Of a stretch of DNA of 64,000 nucleotides, positions 12,771 through 24,795 are shown in pieces (the stretch's first letter is position 1; each line of letters begins with the position of its first letter). The stretch lies in assembly GCA_963691815.1 (NCBI GenBank), contig OY829652.1, positions 18,075,986 through 18,139,985 on the forward strand. The letters run 5' to 3'. A program made the translations under genes and the position numbers. This stretch comes from Echiichthys vipera. Taxonomy: Eukaryota; Chordata; Actinopteri; Perciformes; Trachinidae. The notes beneath the pieces were generated by a model. The model was not told the DNA's origin. It saw nothing but the letters and a program-made list of their open reading frames with translations, and made no database searches.

Positions 12771-13429
12771 GGGGGAAAAAATCTCTTCCTCAAAACATGC
12801 CACAATTTTTCTTCAGTGCAATGCTTAAAAAAACCCTAAACAAACAAACAAACAACAGAGAGAGGCACTGAGTGCAAAAACAGAGGTAGATGCAGGACTG
12901 ATAATCGAGCAGTGTGATAGTCAGATACAATGATGCTGCACTGAATGAATACAGGCTTTGCATACCCACGATGACACTGTCCTCATACGACCCTCCCCGG
13001 GTCACCCAAGTGCTTCCTCTTATGCTCTCAATTCAGTGCACTCTACTTTAGTGCAATGAAGCTTTAATGGCATGAAGTTTTGACCACACGATTCCAAAGT
13101 ACAACAAGGAAAGTAATGCATACATGCCTGCAATTAATACATAAAAAGCATTGATACATGAAACAAGTAGCCAGTTAGTGATAATACTTGAGAAAAGTTG
13201 CAAAACACTCACAGTGAGAAAAAAGAAAGGAGGCCAATACAGGGAGCATTATACAATAAAACAATATATATGATATATTTATACAGTATATCTTGCTAAG
13301 TGACAATTAGGTAGAAGGAATTTGACTCCTAGGAGTACACATGTATGGGCCAAAGTCAGAAAAGCTAAACAAAGTTGAACAGCATATATATTTTGAGGGC
13401 AGACGAGAAGTGTTGATATTCCGATATTT

Positions 13430-13530
13430 TAGTAAGTGGTACCATATAATTAAATACTCCATGACAAGTAAAAGTCCTACATTTGGAATTGTAGTTTAGC
13501 CAAAGTATATTACACAGTAATATCAGCAAA
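13430..13530 (+). mobile_element. Fragment of the fish ...CATGACAAGTAAAAGTCC repeat
   Basis: AAATACTCCATGACAAGTAA, then AAGTCCTACATTTGG, matches the middle part of the same short repeat family as at 15169. Limits are approximate. Confidence 0.4.
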
Positions 13531-13774
13531 ATGTACATCAAATCAGAAGTCAGTGTTACTGTACATTGCTATATTAAGTCTGATGGGGAGTTTGGGGAGA
13601 ATTCATATTCATGTTTGTATTTTGTCCCCTGTCTCATCCCAAACCTGTTTCTGCTGATGAACAACCATCAACAAATGTATTTCTTTATTAAATATCCCCT
13701 CCGTACATGTTTTACGACATATAAAAATTATCTGCTTGAAATTATAATTTGACAGTACTCCTAACTATTTACAG

Positions 13775-14280
13775 AGTTTGTCCGGTTGCTGAAAATCCTT
13801 GACAACACTTGAGTGTTTAGTGTGGTGTTTTCAAGATTTGAAAAGTGCTTGGCTTTGAAATGTAATACTTGAAACTGCTTGAAATGTATGTTATATGGCA
13901 TATATGCCATAACAGAGAGAAAAGAAGATCCCTATATTTGAGTGATTGAAAACAGCGTTTTCTGAAAAATGACTTTTAATGATAACAGGTTATCAAATAG
14001 TTGGTGATTATATTTCTGTCGATATATTAGTCGAGTTAGTTTTCCTTTCATTTGTCCTCCTGTAGAAAGCTGTCTCATACCATCATGTTCATTCTTTATA
14101 GGATGCTCATTGAATGCGGTGAACAAGTGCCATAATTAGTATACTGAGTATTGTACTACATACAAATATGTAATTTACCACAGCTGTAAGGTGCTGGAAA
14201 TGCATGAAAATACACCTTGAACTGATTCAAAAAGTGCTTGAATTCGACTTTGGATAGGAACTCTGTACTTAACTTTGCTC
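13775..14280 (+). mobile_element. Diverged fish repeat with GTGCTTGAATT motif, in two parts
   Basis: TGAAAAGTGCTTGGCTTTGA (13839-13860 area) and AAAAAGTGCTTGAATTCGAC (14230-14250) with TGCATGAAAATACACCTTGA belong to a dispersed fish repeat ending TGCTTGAATTTGACTTTG. The two parts enclose about 250 bp of other sequence. Confidence 0.35.
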
Positions 14281-15168
14281 TCTTTGAGAAATACAGAAGA
14301 GATGTCTCCTATTTCAATGATGAGTTTCTACATCACACTTGTCAGTTGCAGTTTGGAACCAGACTGGCTTCCAAACCGGTGGTAATGTCACGAGTCACGA
14401 GTGCTTGTGTGGATATCTTAAACAGATTTAAAGTGAGCACAGAGGATTGTTCTCCTTCAGCTGATGCGTGTAAAAAATCCCTCTAGTGTCAAACTCACAT
14501 AACCCGCAGAAATCAAATGTACAATGAAGCACAAACATCTAAGTAAAGTAACAAGCACAACACATGTTTGAATGTAGGGGGACTTATTAAACATATTTTG
14601 CTTGTATACATTTGAAAACTACAGAACTAAAGGAGTCTGACAAGATTTTTTTTTATCACACAGTTCTCTCACATCTAGGCAAAAGGATGTCTTTAAATTT
14701 CCAGATGCCTTTTTGGCAGCATGGTATAGTTTATGGGATACTGACCAGTGCATGGTCCTGCTAATTGTGCACAAGAAAAACCGATGCCCTTTTCAGGAGA
14801 ATCATATGGCAGCTGGAGAAAACATTGTGTCCCACACTGACAGCAAGCCACATTGTGAGGGTTTCCAGTCAAACTGTTGCAATAAGCTGCCCATTAATGA
14901 AGCAGCTCTGTTTTCTCCGCTCATGCCAGATGCTGAGTGTGCGACCCCGTTTGCAGATTGCATCTCTCTGCTTTCTTGTTTCTTCATCCAGCTCCCCGTC
15001 CCAGCTCACCATCACATTCTGTCCACGTCTCTGGCAAAGCAATGTGGGCGTCACTCTACAGCTTGGCCAGAGGCCTGGAAGCAGATTCTGGCTGTTCAGT
15101 ATGAGTCCTGGGACCACAGTGGACAACCTCATAACCTCCAGGCACACTCAGCACTTACATGCATAGTG

Positions 15169-15290
15169 GTGGAAGAAGTATTCAGATCCTTTTCTTAAGT
15201 AGAAAAAGAAATACCAGAATATGAAAAATAAAAGTTAACATTGCCTTATCCAATGCCTCATCATGTGAGCAGCACTTTAATGTTGCAGCT
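15169..15290 (+). mobile_element. Fragment of the ACTTAAGTAAAAGTA-type fish repeat
   Basis: TGGTGGAAGAAGTATTCAGA, then TCCTTTTCTTAAGTAGAAAA, is the start of a widely dispersed short fish repeat whose consensus reads GGTGGAAGAAGTA...CTTAAGTAAAAGTA. Related pieces lie at 13430-13530, 15841-15990 and 16216-16330, showing repeated insertion in this 3-kb stretch. Confidence 0.5.
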
Positions 15291-15429
15291 GATTTCAATG
15301 ATTTACTATAATTGATTTATAACAAGGCGACATATGCTGAACTGAAATTAGCAGGGGAAAAAAATAGTCAAATACACTAGTAAAGCGCAGATTCAGATTT
15401 ACAATTGTAACAAGATATGACTTCTTCCA

Positions 15430-15480
15430 AACACACACACACACACACACACACGCGCGCGCGCACACGCTCACACACAC
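15430..15480. repeat. (AC)n-(GC)n alternating purine-pyrimidine tract
   Basis: ACAC repeats pass into CGCGCGCGCGCAC and back to ACAC, a strong Z-DNA-forming type of sequence. Confidence 0.95.
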
Positions 15481-15840
15481 TGCATAACTCTTCAGATATT
15501 ACATAGCGAGAATCAGACAGTCCAATGATCTTAACAGAAGTATGATCCAACTGTAGAATCTGCGTTCAAGGCCCATTTCCGTAAGACTTAAACCACTTAG
15601 TTAAGCTCTGTATGTAATTAGAGGTTAAAAAAAAGGGGTGGGGGGGTGGGCCTTCAGTTGTTCATCACCTTATCTCAAAGTATGATTTATAATGCAAAAT
15701 CCTGGTGATTGTAATGAGTATACTGCAGTTATTCCAAACATTGGTAACAGGGCATTTAAGGTCCAGTGCACTGTGCCACTCTGTTCTGCAGTGTAATCTG
15801 TAACAATTTCTCCATGGGGCGAAAGCATGAGGGAACATTA

Positions 15841-16330
15841 GAGCAGTGGAAGTATTCAGATCATTTATAAGGCTAAAAGTAGCAGTACTACACAACATAA
15901 ATACTAGTAGGACGTAAGCAGAAATACTTATGTTATACAGGATGTTTTATTATACTACTTGTTGTTCATACTGATGCATTAACACGTAAGCATTTCAGTG
16001 TTGTAGTTGGTCTAGATGGCGATAGTCTTAACTATTTCAAGAACTAAACATGAAAGTTCATTTGTGACCTAAGAAATACTAGCTTGACAAAACAGTCTCA
16101 ATAAACTTACCATGGAGCTTTCAACCATATCCCACTGTGTTCATCAGCAGATGGAGTTAGGACTTTTGAGTGGGGATGGGTTTGTCACAGATGGGCAATA
16201 AAATCTATTACAATGGATGCTATTTTAAAGTCTGTATCTGTGGAGTAGAAGTAGAAATTGGAGGACATTAAAGTACAGCATAGTTAATAAAAGCAGTAAC
16301 AGTATCTCAAAACTGCACTTAATGACAGTT
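15841..16330 (+). mobile_element. Further fragments of the same repeat, interrupted
   Basis: AGCAGTGGAAGTATTCAGAT followed by AAAAGTAGCAGTACTACACA (15841-15990) and GTGGAGTAGAAGTAGAAATT with AAAGTACAGCATAG (16216-16330) look like the left and right parts of one element. They are separated by about 220 bp that carry a different repeat (TGTTCATCAGCAGATGG on the plus strand). Confidence 0.4.
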
Positions 16331-16339
16331 TTTATGTAA

Positions 16340-17380
16340 ATGCACTTATTTATATATTCAACCACAGCAGTACAGCTGTAACTGCGCATCAGGGAGAAAC
16401 AATCCAGCTGCACATTAAATATAAAATATCAATGCGAACTAGATGAAGTTCAAACACACTCCCACTCAGATTTTAGCTGCAGTGCTCTGAGTTCCTCCGT
16501 GGCCGCTGGTGATTTCTCCATGTGAGGAAGGCATGGAGAAACATTAAATTCAGAAGCTACGGCTCGTTGCAACACAACTCAAGAGAGCAGGCAGAAACAG
16601 AGTCAGTAATGGGCTACGGTCAAGACATTCTGTCTGGACAGCAGATGGTTTCCCAATTAAGGGGAGACTCAGAATGCTTTCCACATCTAGATAATACAAT
16701 GACAACTGCCCGCATTGCTTACAAAATGTCTGTCCCTGAACTGCTGTAATAAAACAGACTATGAGTAAGAAGTAATTTAGGGTTATGTCCTAAGAATGAC
16801 ATCTTAGGGGAAGACTTGACAAGGTGGATTTGCCTGTTTTTACATCCGTTGCTTCAAACTGAACCATACCATAAAATATGAATTAATCATTGTAATGAAA
16901 TAAACAAGAATGCAAATATGATTATGTCAGTGTTTATTTTTATGCAATCCTCTCATATTAATAGTATATGAAATTTACATTTAACCCTACATTTTAGCAA
17001 TTTGACACTCATGTTTTCAGTGATATAAATGTGCCACTTTTTATAGAATAAGTTTGAGGTATTGGGGGAACCATCATACACTTTGATGGACAAGGGTAAA
17101 TATGATGACCCATTGAGCTACAGTAAGTGGGTCAATGTTCAGGCAGCAGCCACAGCTCTGCTGCCACCTGCTGCCTGGTTGAGGTCCCGTCACCTGCACA
17201 GTCTTGATCCAGTTTTTTTAAGGCAAACTACAACTTTAGATTTTCTCAAGAAGCAGCCCTAATGGCACTGTATACGATGAACAATTGCAATAAATTGGAC
17301 AATGTGAAATAAATAGATTAACACCTACACTTTATCCCAACAACGTACACCTTTATGTACCAATGAATCTTAACTTACAG
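16340..17380. other. Unique DNA, no gene recognised
   Basis: No splice pairs or repeats that I can support. Confidence 0.35.
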
Positions 17381-17384
17381 ACTA

Positions 17385-17535
17385 AGCGCCATGTTGTCGA
17401 TGACGTACGTGCCACGTTTGTTTTGTTCTTTGTTTTACTCTTGTATAGTATGTTTTTTTTGAAGCAATCATGCACTGTGCCCAATACAAATTTCCCTACG
17501 GGGACAATAAAGTTTAACTTGGACTTGACTTGAAT
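17385..17535 (+). mobile_element. 3' end of a non-LTR retroelement
   Basis: AATTTCCCTACGGGGACAAT, then AAAGTTTAACTTGGACTTGACTTG, is a characteristic fish LINE 3' terminus with an (ACTTG)-type tail. There is no coding sequence, and the 5' limit is approximate. Confidence 0.55.
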
Positions 17536-17717
17536 TAAGTTAAATACCTAGAACAAAATAGATAGTCCGGTCTATTTGATGTATATAGACCGGAACCACA
17601 TATTTGTGACACACATAAAACACAAAATAAACAGTCAAAAACCTCAAGAAGAGCAACAAAGGAGGGATCCCTCTTCAAGGATGATCATGCAAACAATGTA
17701 ATGATTGATAATTTCAA

Positions 17718-17958
17718 ATAAGAAGAAGAAGAAGAATTACTTTATTTATCCCGCACGGGAAATTTAATTTTTTCACTCTTATTATTATACATGTTACACA
17801 CACAGGCCCGAAATACACACACATGCACAAACAGGGCCTGGCACTGGCACCTCTCCAGCCACCACTCCAGACATGGTCCATACAGGGACTTGGACCAGCG
17901 ACCCTACGGTTCACAGCCAAGTCACCTATGGACTGAGCTACTGCCGTAATTCCGATTT
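17718..17958 (-). mobile_element. tRNA-derived SINE with LINE-type tail
   Basis: The minus strand begins CGGCAGTAGCTCAGTCCATA, with an A box (TAGCTCAGTCCATAGG), then GGTCGCTGGTCCAAGTCCC as B box, the two halves of a polymerase III promoter. A body with GCTGGAGAGGTGCCAGTGCC follows, then AAATTTCCCGTGCGGGATAA and a (TTC)n tail at 17718-17733. This is the layout of common percomorph tRNA SINEs. It is about 240 bp and nearly complete, and transcribes toward lower coordinates. Confidence 0.75.
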
Positions 17959-17959
17959 T

Positions 17960-19380
17960 TTCTTTTTCTTTGGGATTTTCCAGAATAAACAACTAATTGA
18001 GAAAATAATGGATAATGAAATGAATTGTTGGTGGCAGCCCTATAGGCAGAAATAACAACATTACATTAACAATGTAGAGAAAGAGATTGACAATATTAGG
18101 TAAATAAGGTGCAAAGAAACTCTACATGAATAATATCGAGTGAGCATCCACTAGGTGGCACTTTTGCCACAACTATAAGTGAGGCATGGTAACTGCAGCT
18201 ACTGAAGTGATTGGTGATTACATCCAAATGGTTTGTTTCTATGTGCAGAACATCTAAATATGAATATGGACAAAATATTGCAACAAAGACAAACAATTTC
18301 ATTTACTTGCTCTACATTTCAGATTGAATTATAGCCACATTTTATAATCACTGTGACAGATTAATGTGGATGACTCTATTTAGATACAGGCTTAGTTTAT
18401 CTTCATTTCAGCAAATGCACTCTGCTCAGTGGCTCACGCAGAGCCTTCAATCCTATCCACTTACATTGGATCAATAACACTATTCCATTTATACAGCTAT
18501 GACATCATATGGAGGCTTAGAAAAGCAACGCTGTGAGTGTTATTCTTGTCAAATTCCTGGCAACTTTGGATAAAACAACAGTAAATTATTGAATTCTGAC
18601 TCATATGCTTCAGACAGAGTCTCCAAAAGCTTTTCATTAGTACTTTTATGCATGGTAAAAGAATATCCCAAGGTGGATTTCAAAGCTTTTTGTAAGGATT
18701 TTGATAAAGCTGTGATGCGGGTGGCGATGAAGGATGGAGCATGGCCTTTAGAGATTCAACCCCAGAGACAGGATGCACACAGAGCCATTGTCTCATCAGG
18801 CTTAGTATTCAGCTCACTTTGCTCTATCACCACGGCCAAGGCTTAAATCAATTCAATATGGTGGCTGGTGTGGGGACAGCTAAGCAGTGGGTGCAGCTCA
18901 CATACAAATACACCCAACATTGGTCTAGACACATAGGATACAGTAGAGTAGTAGACTTTTGCCCCTTGCTGCAATGTTACCGTGCTAGCTGTGCTTCTCC
19001 AGTGATGCACTGTCACATAATCCTTCTTCAGTTGAAAAGACATTTGGTGAATGTGTAACTAGCTCAGCATGACTGATAGGAGTGAAACCACAGCATTCAA
19101 AGTGAAGCACAAGAGATGTGCAAGCCCAGGCTGAATTATTGTGTACAGTAGAATTATGAGTCTGTACATGCAGATTCATAGTGAAATGCCTATTAATAAG
19201 AAGTGACCCGTGACACAAACTTGATCACTGGTTAAGTGATGGCTGAGTGATACAGGGGAGAGCGAGGGTGAATGAAAGCCCCCAAGTCTGACCTTGATAT
19301 GAGATACAGGGCTGCAGTCCCAGACAGTGAGGCATGTCTGATGCTCAAGTTGTCCTGATACCGGTTGGCGCTCACCTCGT
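17960..19380. other. Unique DNA downstream of the let-7 cluster
   Basis: No feature recognised between the SINE and the TA/GT array; short open frames are unremarkable. Confidence 0.35.
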
Positions 19381-19381
19381 G

Positions 19382-19384
19382 TAT

Positions 19385-19475
<91 letters not shown>

Positions 19476-19480
19476 GGGGG
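19382..19480. repeat. (TA)n-(GT)n compound microsatellite
   Basis: About 80 bp of TA repeats with one AAAT interruption, then a short GT tract and GGGGGGG. It lies about 500 bp beyond the candidate poly(A) signal of the let-7 transcript. Confidence 0.97.
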
Positions 19481-19978
19481 GTGTGTGGGGGTCTGTGAGA
19501 TTATTTATGTGGGCTGCTGGCCAGAGAGAGAAAGAGTACTGTAATCATCATCTGTTGCCATATGAATCATGCTGTAGCACAGGAGGTAAGATTGTGCCAT
19601 GGCTCTTCTTTCCATCTGATCTGCTCCAGGCTGCTGGCCGATCCCAGGACAGGATGAAGCTAGTCAAGTCAGGCTTTTATAGAGATACTTTCAAGCATTT
19701 CTCAACCATTCAACAGACATATATGACACTGGCTAGAAGACAAACTAATCAAGACTCATTAAAGATTTAAAAGTTTTTTAAAATTGATGACTGGTTCTTT
19801 GATGTTCACCACAAGAAAGCACACACTACTTCAATATATACTGTATGTAAGAATCCTCCCATTTCAACAGCAAATATCCTCTGAAGTCTAAAATGTTTAA
19901 ATTGACACTTAAGCGATGCGAGAACAGATAAGAACAACAGAATAAACACCAAAGACAAACTGATTGAGCAACTTTTTC

Positions 19979-19984
19979 TTTATT
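19979..19984 (-). terminator. Candidate poly(A) signal for the let-7 primary transcript
   Basis: The minus strand has AATAAA here, about 240 nt downstream of the let-7b hairpin. It is followed some 30-50 nt later by a GT-rich stretch (GTTTGTCTTTGGTGTTTATT). This is a normal arrangement for cleavage and polyadenylation. If used, both hairpins would lie in the terminal exon or the last intron of the host RNA. Confidence 0.4.
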
Positions 19985-20224
19985 AATGTTTGAAGCAGAA
20001 TAAACATATCAAAGACAGAACCCATAGTAAACAGGCTTTCAAATGCTGGTCCTCTGTACTGCTGCGCTATGATTGGTCCTGGATGCCAATGTTCCAGGTA
20101 AGAAACAAACTGGTTGTTCACGGCCAGACAGTTGATCTGGTTTGGTTTGTTGTTTTTGGCAGATTTTCTGTTGCTGTGAACAAGATGTCCCCTGTTGTCT
20201 GTATGGTGAAGTATTGCTGCCCTT

Positions 20225-20307
20225 CAGGGAAGGCAGTAGGTTGTATAGTTATCTCCTGATTGGGCAAAATCACTACCCTGAAACCACACAACCTACTACC
20301 TCACCCC
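20225..20307 (-). ncRNA. let-7b: let-7b microRNA precursor
   Basis: This is the second let-7 hairpin of the cluster. The minus-strand 5p arm at 20303-20282 reads TGAGGTAGTAGG then TTGTGTGGTT, the mature let-7b sequence, which differs from let-7a in its 3' half. The 3p arm at 20248-20227 begins CTATACAACCTACTGCC and ends in CCC, matching vertebrate let-7b-3p. The 83-nt extent and the loop (CAGGGTAGTGATTTTGCCC) closely resemble human let-7b. The stretch just before the 3p arm contains GGAG and the loop contains TGAT, both elements associated with LIN28 recognition; the let-7a loop lacks them. It lies about 600 bp downstream of let-7a on the same strand, similar to the human spacing. A candidate poly(A) signal follows about 240 bp further on. 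Confidence 0.97.
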
Positions 20308-20906
20308 GTCCGAACATCAGAAAGGTCGCACAGATTGGCATATAAACACTGTACTTTTGTTTTTACAGTAGCCATCCATTTTCACATTAAATAACATACT
20401 TAAATGGAACTTGCACTAAAGCAACATACAATGACAACGACTTAGTTAAGTTTTAATGTCTAAAACGCTAACATTACAAGCAGTCAGAACAGTTTGAGGA
20501 TAGCCAGAGAGGTTTGACAAAAAAAAGAAATCCTGTGATGATCATAGAAAAAGAAATAGAAATAAGAGCTAAGGAAAGAGAATGACAACTGGACGAAAGC
20601 AGGTTTGTGTAAAAGTTAACACAATGTCTAATAAGATATAAATACATTACATTTGTGTTTGTTTGGTACACAGACAACCAGCAAAACATATTATATAACT
20701 TCTGATAAAAAATATTTCTTATTGACCGTAAAGTGCAACCATGAAAAAGCATGGGAAAACAACTCAATGACCTACAACTATCAAATGCTGTAAATGAGTT
20801 ATATTCTTAGCAGCCAGAAGGTAAACGTGCACATCCCAGTGTTGATCCAGATCCGTAAAAACAAAAAAAGCTCCAACAATGGCATCTGATGACATTACAG
20901 CCACTT

Positions 20907-20984
20907 CAGGAAAGACAGTAAGTTGTATAGTTATCTGACAGGAAGGGTATGACCCTAAAACTATACAACCTACTACCTCACCCC
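20907..20984 (-). ncRNA. let-7a: let-7a microRNA precursor (let-7a-3-like)
   Basis: This is a let-7 family microRNA hairpin. Read on the minus strand, the 5p arm at 20980-20959 begins TGAGGTAGTAGG and ends TTGTATAGTT, which is the 22-nt mature let-7a sequence. The 3p arm at 20930-20909 begins CTATACAACTTACTG and pairs with it through a loop of about 28 nt. let-7 represses target mRNAs such as lin-41/trim71, lin28 and ras genes from RISC in the cytoplasm, and marks differentiation timing. The 3p arm has ACTTACTG where the human let-7a-3 3p arm has ATCTACTG; the mature arm is unchanged. The loop has no GGAG tetranucleotide of the kind bound by the LIN28 zinc knuckles. It lies upstream of let-7b on the same strand and just downstream of a well-formed exon (21766-21861), so both hairpins probably come from one primary transcript. 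Identity is near certain; the paralog (a-3-like) is inferred from the let-7b partner. Confidence 0.97.
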
Positions 20985-21765
20985 AAAGGACAGTCTTTTA
21001 AAAACAAAGCCATTTCAGGTCCCCGTTCATTCAGGTAATCCGCTTTGACACACTTCGATGAATACAAAACAGCAGTTATGATTCACTGAAACACAAATAC
21101 ACATGCCACTCTCCTCTGGGACACCTCACAGGCGTGTCTCTGTGTTCAGAATACAATGTGATGACTGGGTTCACCCGGTTCATGGCTCAAATTCAAATGA
21201 TTCAACAAGGTAGATACGCCCGCAACAAATTGTATGGCCAAGATTTTTTCATATTCAAATGTGAGCAGCAAATTACTTAAAGGGTACTGTGACATCCAAA
21301 AATAAGGATTTTATGGAAAATCGCCTCAAAACAATTAAAATGTTTGTTCATTAAAGATATTTTAGTCTGCATACAATAGGCTTAAAATCAATGCTGATGC
21401 AAATGAGGCTCTTACCACTCTACAGCATTTCTACAGCATTACTTGTCAAAAGAGGTCAAGTACTGATTAGAGAGATAATATATATTTATATGTATAAACC
21501 AGTAGGTCTACTATTTGCTTTTTAACTGTGAAATACCTTTAAATACACTTATACTATAGTAAAACTTTTAAAGTTTTATCTTTTCAGGCCTCTTAAGGTG
21601 CAATGATTCAATTTAACAATATTTGTTTCCCTCAGTGTGTCCAGAGAGGAGAGTGTTAACAATAGTGACCGGTGTTGACAGTGGGCGAGCTCAAGCTAGC
21701 TCATATCCTGGCCCACATGTGCGGAGCAGAGAGCCGCAGCTGCTTCCGCTGTTAATGTTTCTCAC

Positions 21766-21861
21766 CTGCTCTGCAACATGTAGCGAAGGTGGGGGACGGT
21801 GTCGGGGATGAGGTTTCAGCAGCATGTCAGGTGGCCTTTGTCTAAAAAATCCCTGACCGAT
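21766..21861 (-). ncRNA. Putative let-7 host-transcript exon next to the hairpins
   Basis: On the minus strand an acceptor with a good pyrimidine tract (TTTTTCTCCTCTACC, then TTTGTTGCAG) precedes a 96-nt segment that ends GCAGAGCAG and is followed by the donor GTGAGA. The exon ends about 780 bp upstream of let-7a. One frame is open through its 32 codons, but it continues from no recognisable upstream coding sequence, and the joins to the exons at 29075 and 36229 produce stops. I therefore read it as part of a non-coding primary transcript for the let-7 cluster. The splice sites are seen directly; membership in the host RNA is inference from strand and position. Confidence 0.6.
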
Positions 21862-23009
21862 CTGCAACAAAGGTAGAGGAGAAAAACTACAATTAGATTT
21901 GCCTTCTGGGAGACCAATTGCAAACACCCCCAGTGGCTGACGGTCTTTACAAGAGTGTTTTGGATACTCGGGTGAAAATATATTGTCTGGGTTTCCTTGC
22001 AATTTGTGTATATGATTGTGTGTATTTACTACTTGCATGTATGGAATGAAACCACACAATCCTGCAAGTTTAACTACCACACAATCTGCTGAAACACAGT
22101 CATATCAGGGTAATATTTGTCAGCACATAGCTCTACAATAATATTATTCTGTCTGTGAAGGCACAAATGTACAGCACAACATAATTCAGATTGGTATGTC
22201 TTGAGCTGAGAGGCCCCATTGTGTCTGCTCAGTGGTGAGTCTGAGGCTTTTTGCATTATTCAACGCTGCTGTACTTACACCATAGCACTGGATGAATGGT
22301 TTGTAAGTATGCACAAGCACACATCCTTAAAGGGTAACAGACACACATGAGGAGCACACAGACACTTTGCAGACGGAAGAAAAGATACAGTATGGCAGCC
22401 TACAGTACGCGCACACACAAATGTACACACATAAAGTTATGACAGAAAAAAATGACAAAAAGGGACTGAGAGAGACTTTTTCTTATAAAAGATTTAATTG
22501 AAAGTCAACTATGTTCAACAAGAAAATAAAGAAACCAATTAAATGTTTGTGAAATTGAAAAAGGCAGGAAGCAATAGATTAATGTCTTGCAGAAAACCCA
22601 AACAAATTAATTTGCACATTTTCGAACCTTTTCGTCATATTCAAACCAAACAATGTTAAGTCTTTATTCTTGATTTTAAGTGTTTAACTACATATAGATT
22701 ACTGTCTGCTCTGCAAAGAGCATATCACCATACCTTTCACAGTCTATTCTCACTGTGCAGCGCTGCAAAACGCTCAGTGGTGTGGGGGCTAGACTTCATA
22801 AGGTAAGGTCAAGGCACACTGTCCCCTCAGTCCGCTGACTGGACATACTTCAATCTAATATAGTAGATGGCTCTGGGGCCCTGACCAACAATGTGCAATG
22901 TCCAGGAAAGCTATTGCTTTCAAGTGAAGCTAGTTGCCAACATCCAATGACAAGGAAAAATTCACACTCACACCCACAGACATACTGGAGCGGACCAATT
23001 TGCAATGGA

Positions 23010-23140
<131 letters not shown>

Positions 23141-23401
23141 ATGCAATATAATCTAAACACCTCCCTTTACGAAGAGCTTGTCCACCTGAAAATTCAGCCT
23201 TCTTAAAAGGGTCCAGTCTCAGCAAGCACTTCACTTGAAAGCACAGCGTCTGTAACTGATATCCTGCTCTGGCCTTGCACCTCCATTAGGTGTTTAGAAG
23301 GGCTGGGGTGCAAAGTCCTGCTTTCTACACCTAACCTCACCACCACAAAAACACGTGCTCACACTGTGGAACATGCACACATAAACAAATACATTTACAC
23401 A

Positions 23402-23520
<119 letters not shown>

Positions 23521-23994
23521 GAAACAGTTTTAAAATATACCACATTGACACACAAACATGGAAAATATCTTTTAGAGGGAAAAGGCAAAACATGATATTA
23601 ATTAACCTCAAATTTTGTGTTCACAGCAAATGTACACAGTGCTTAAAAAGATACTTTAATTTGATCACATTTCAGTGCTACAGTACCAATCAATCGGAAG
23701 CGGAGTTTACTGCAGTGATGGTGAGATGGAGTGCTGTAACCTTGTAAACTGATCTTTGGGGTTCTGGTGGTTTGTGGTCAGTCGGTATGGCGAGAAATTT
23801 GGAAAAGGAAGCTACATATGTATTTACACAATATGCTTCCTCAATCTTCATTATTTTCTGACGGTTTTACTCATTCACCATGGTATGGTTAAAAACATCA
23901 TGATCAAGTTATTTGTTTAGTTTGTGTGCGGCTACACAATATATTGTATAGATTCTGTGTTTAAGGTCAGTGGGGTTTTACGCATATATAACAT

Positions 23995-24090
23995 TTATTT
24001 AATTGAATCTTTATTTAACCATGATCGATCAGAATATCTCTTTCGTGACAGAGTCCTGGCCAAAATGAAACCACAGTTTACATTTCAAAT
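23995..24090 (+). mobile_element. TTTATTTAACC-type repeat, copy 1
   Basis: TTTATTTAACCATGATCGAT, then CAGAATATCTCTTTCGTGAC and AGAGTCCTGGCCAAAATG, matches the 3' part of a dispersed fish repeat reading TTTATTTAACCAGG...CTCTTTTACAAG...GACCTGGCCAA. The copy at 44325 is related. Confidence 0.4.
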
Positions 24091-24585
24091 AATGTTATTG
24101 TCCAAATCCACTGACCTTCTGGGCAGGTGCAGGACAACCCCGGGCTTTTTATCAAACCTCAATACTTTTAAGGTAGACAGAAATGTGTCTGTAGCATAGA
24201 GTATTGTAGAAAATTGGCATAAAAATGGCTGCTTGGATTCTTTGTCTTGTTCTAGCATCACATTTACTAACTTATAACGTTGCCAAATTTAGACTATTTT
24301 ATTTGAGGCATTGAATACGCTGAAGGTATTCTAAGGTACTGGTAACAAAACACAGATTTTAAATGTATATACGGAAACGATTCAAATAATATCCAGTATA
24401 AAACGTCTGCTCACTGTAGCTCATTCTTCATCTTTACTTGGGCCTTTTGGCACCACAAGATTATATGAGTGCATGATTGAGTTGCAAGTATGCTATGCAC
24501 AGTATATGTGCTCATTAGTTCTTGTGTTTATACAACCGTGGCTTCCCTTCTATCATGGAAGTAGTCAGGAATACTTAAGCCGCAT

Positions 24586-24795
24586 TACGAATGCATGGTA
24601 CGGCTCTACTCTACTCAACTTGCTTTTTTTGGTTTTCCATTTGCAAAAGTTGTGGACCTGGTACCTGGTACTTTTTCGATACCCCCTTCTTCGAGGTTCC
24701 AAGTGAGCTGAGACGATACTAGAAGGTGGAGTTAAAACACTGCAGACCACTGATTGGTCAGATAGACCCGTCACTGGTGTGACATGGCACATACT
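24586..24795. mobile_element. MITE-like interspersed repeat (GGTACC-rich)
   Basis: TGCATGGTACGGCTCTACTC, TTTTTGGTTTTCCATTTGCA and GACCTGGTACCTGGTACTTT, then GGTTCCAAGTGAGCTGAGAC, GATACTAGAAGG and CACTGCAGACCACTGATTGG form a well-known repeat of fish genomes, probably a non-autonomous DNA transposon. Neither end could be fixed by a target duplication. Confidence 0.5.

Noticed and set aside
16118..16180. Minus-strand donor CCATG/GTAAGT
   Set aside because: It sits in sequence resembling a dispersed fish repeat (TGCTGATGAACACAGTGGG), so it is probably not a gene exon.
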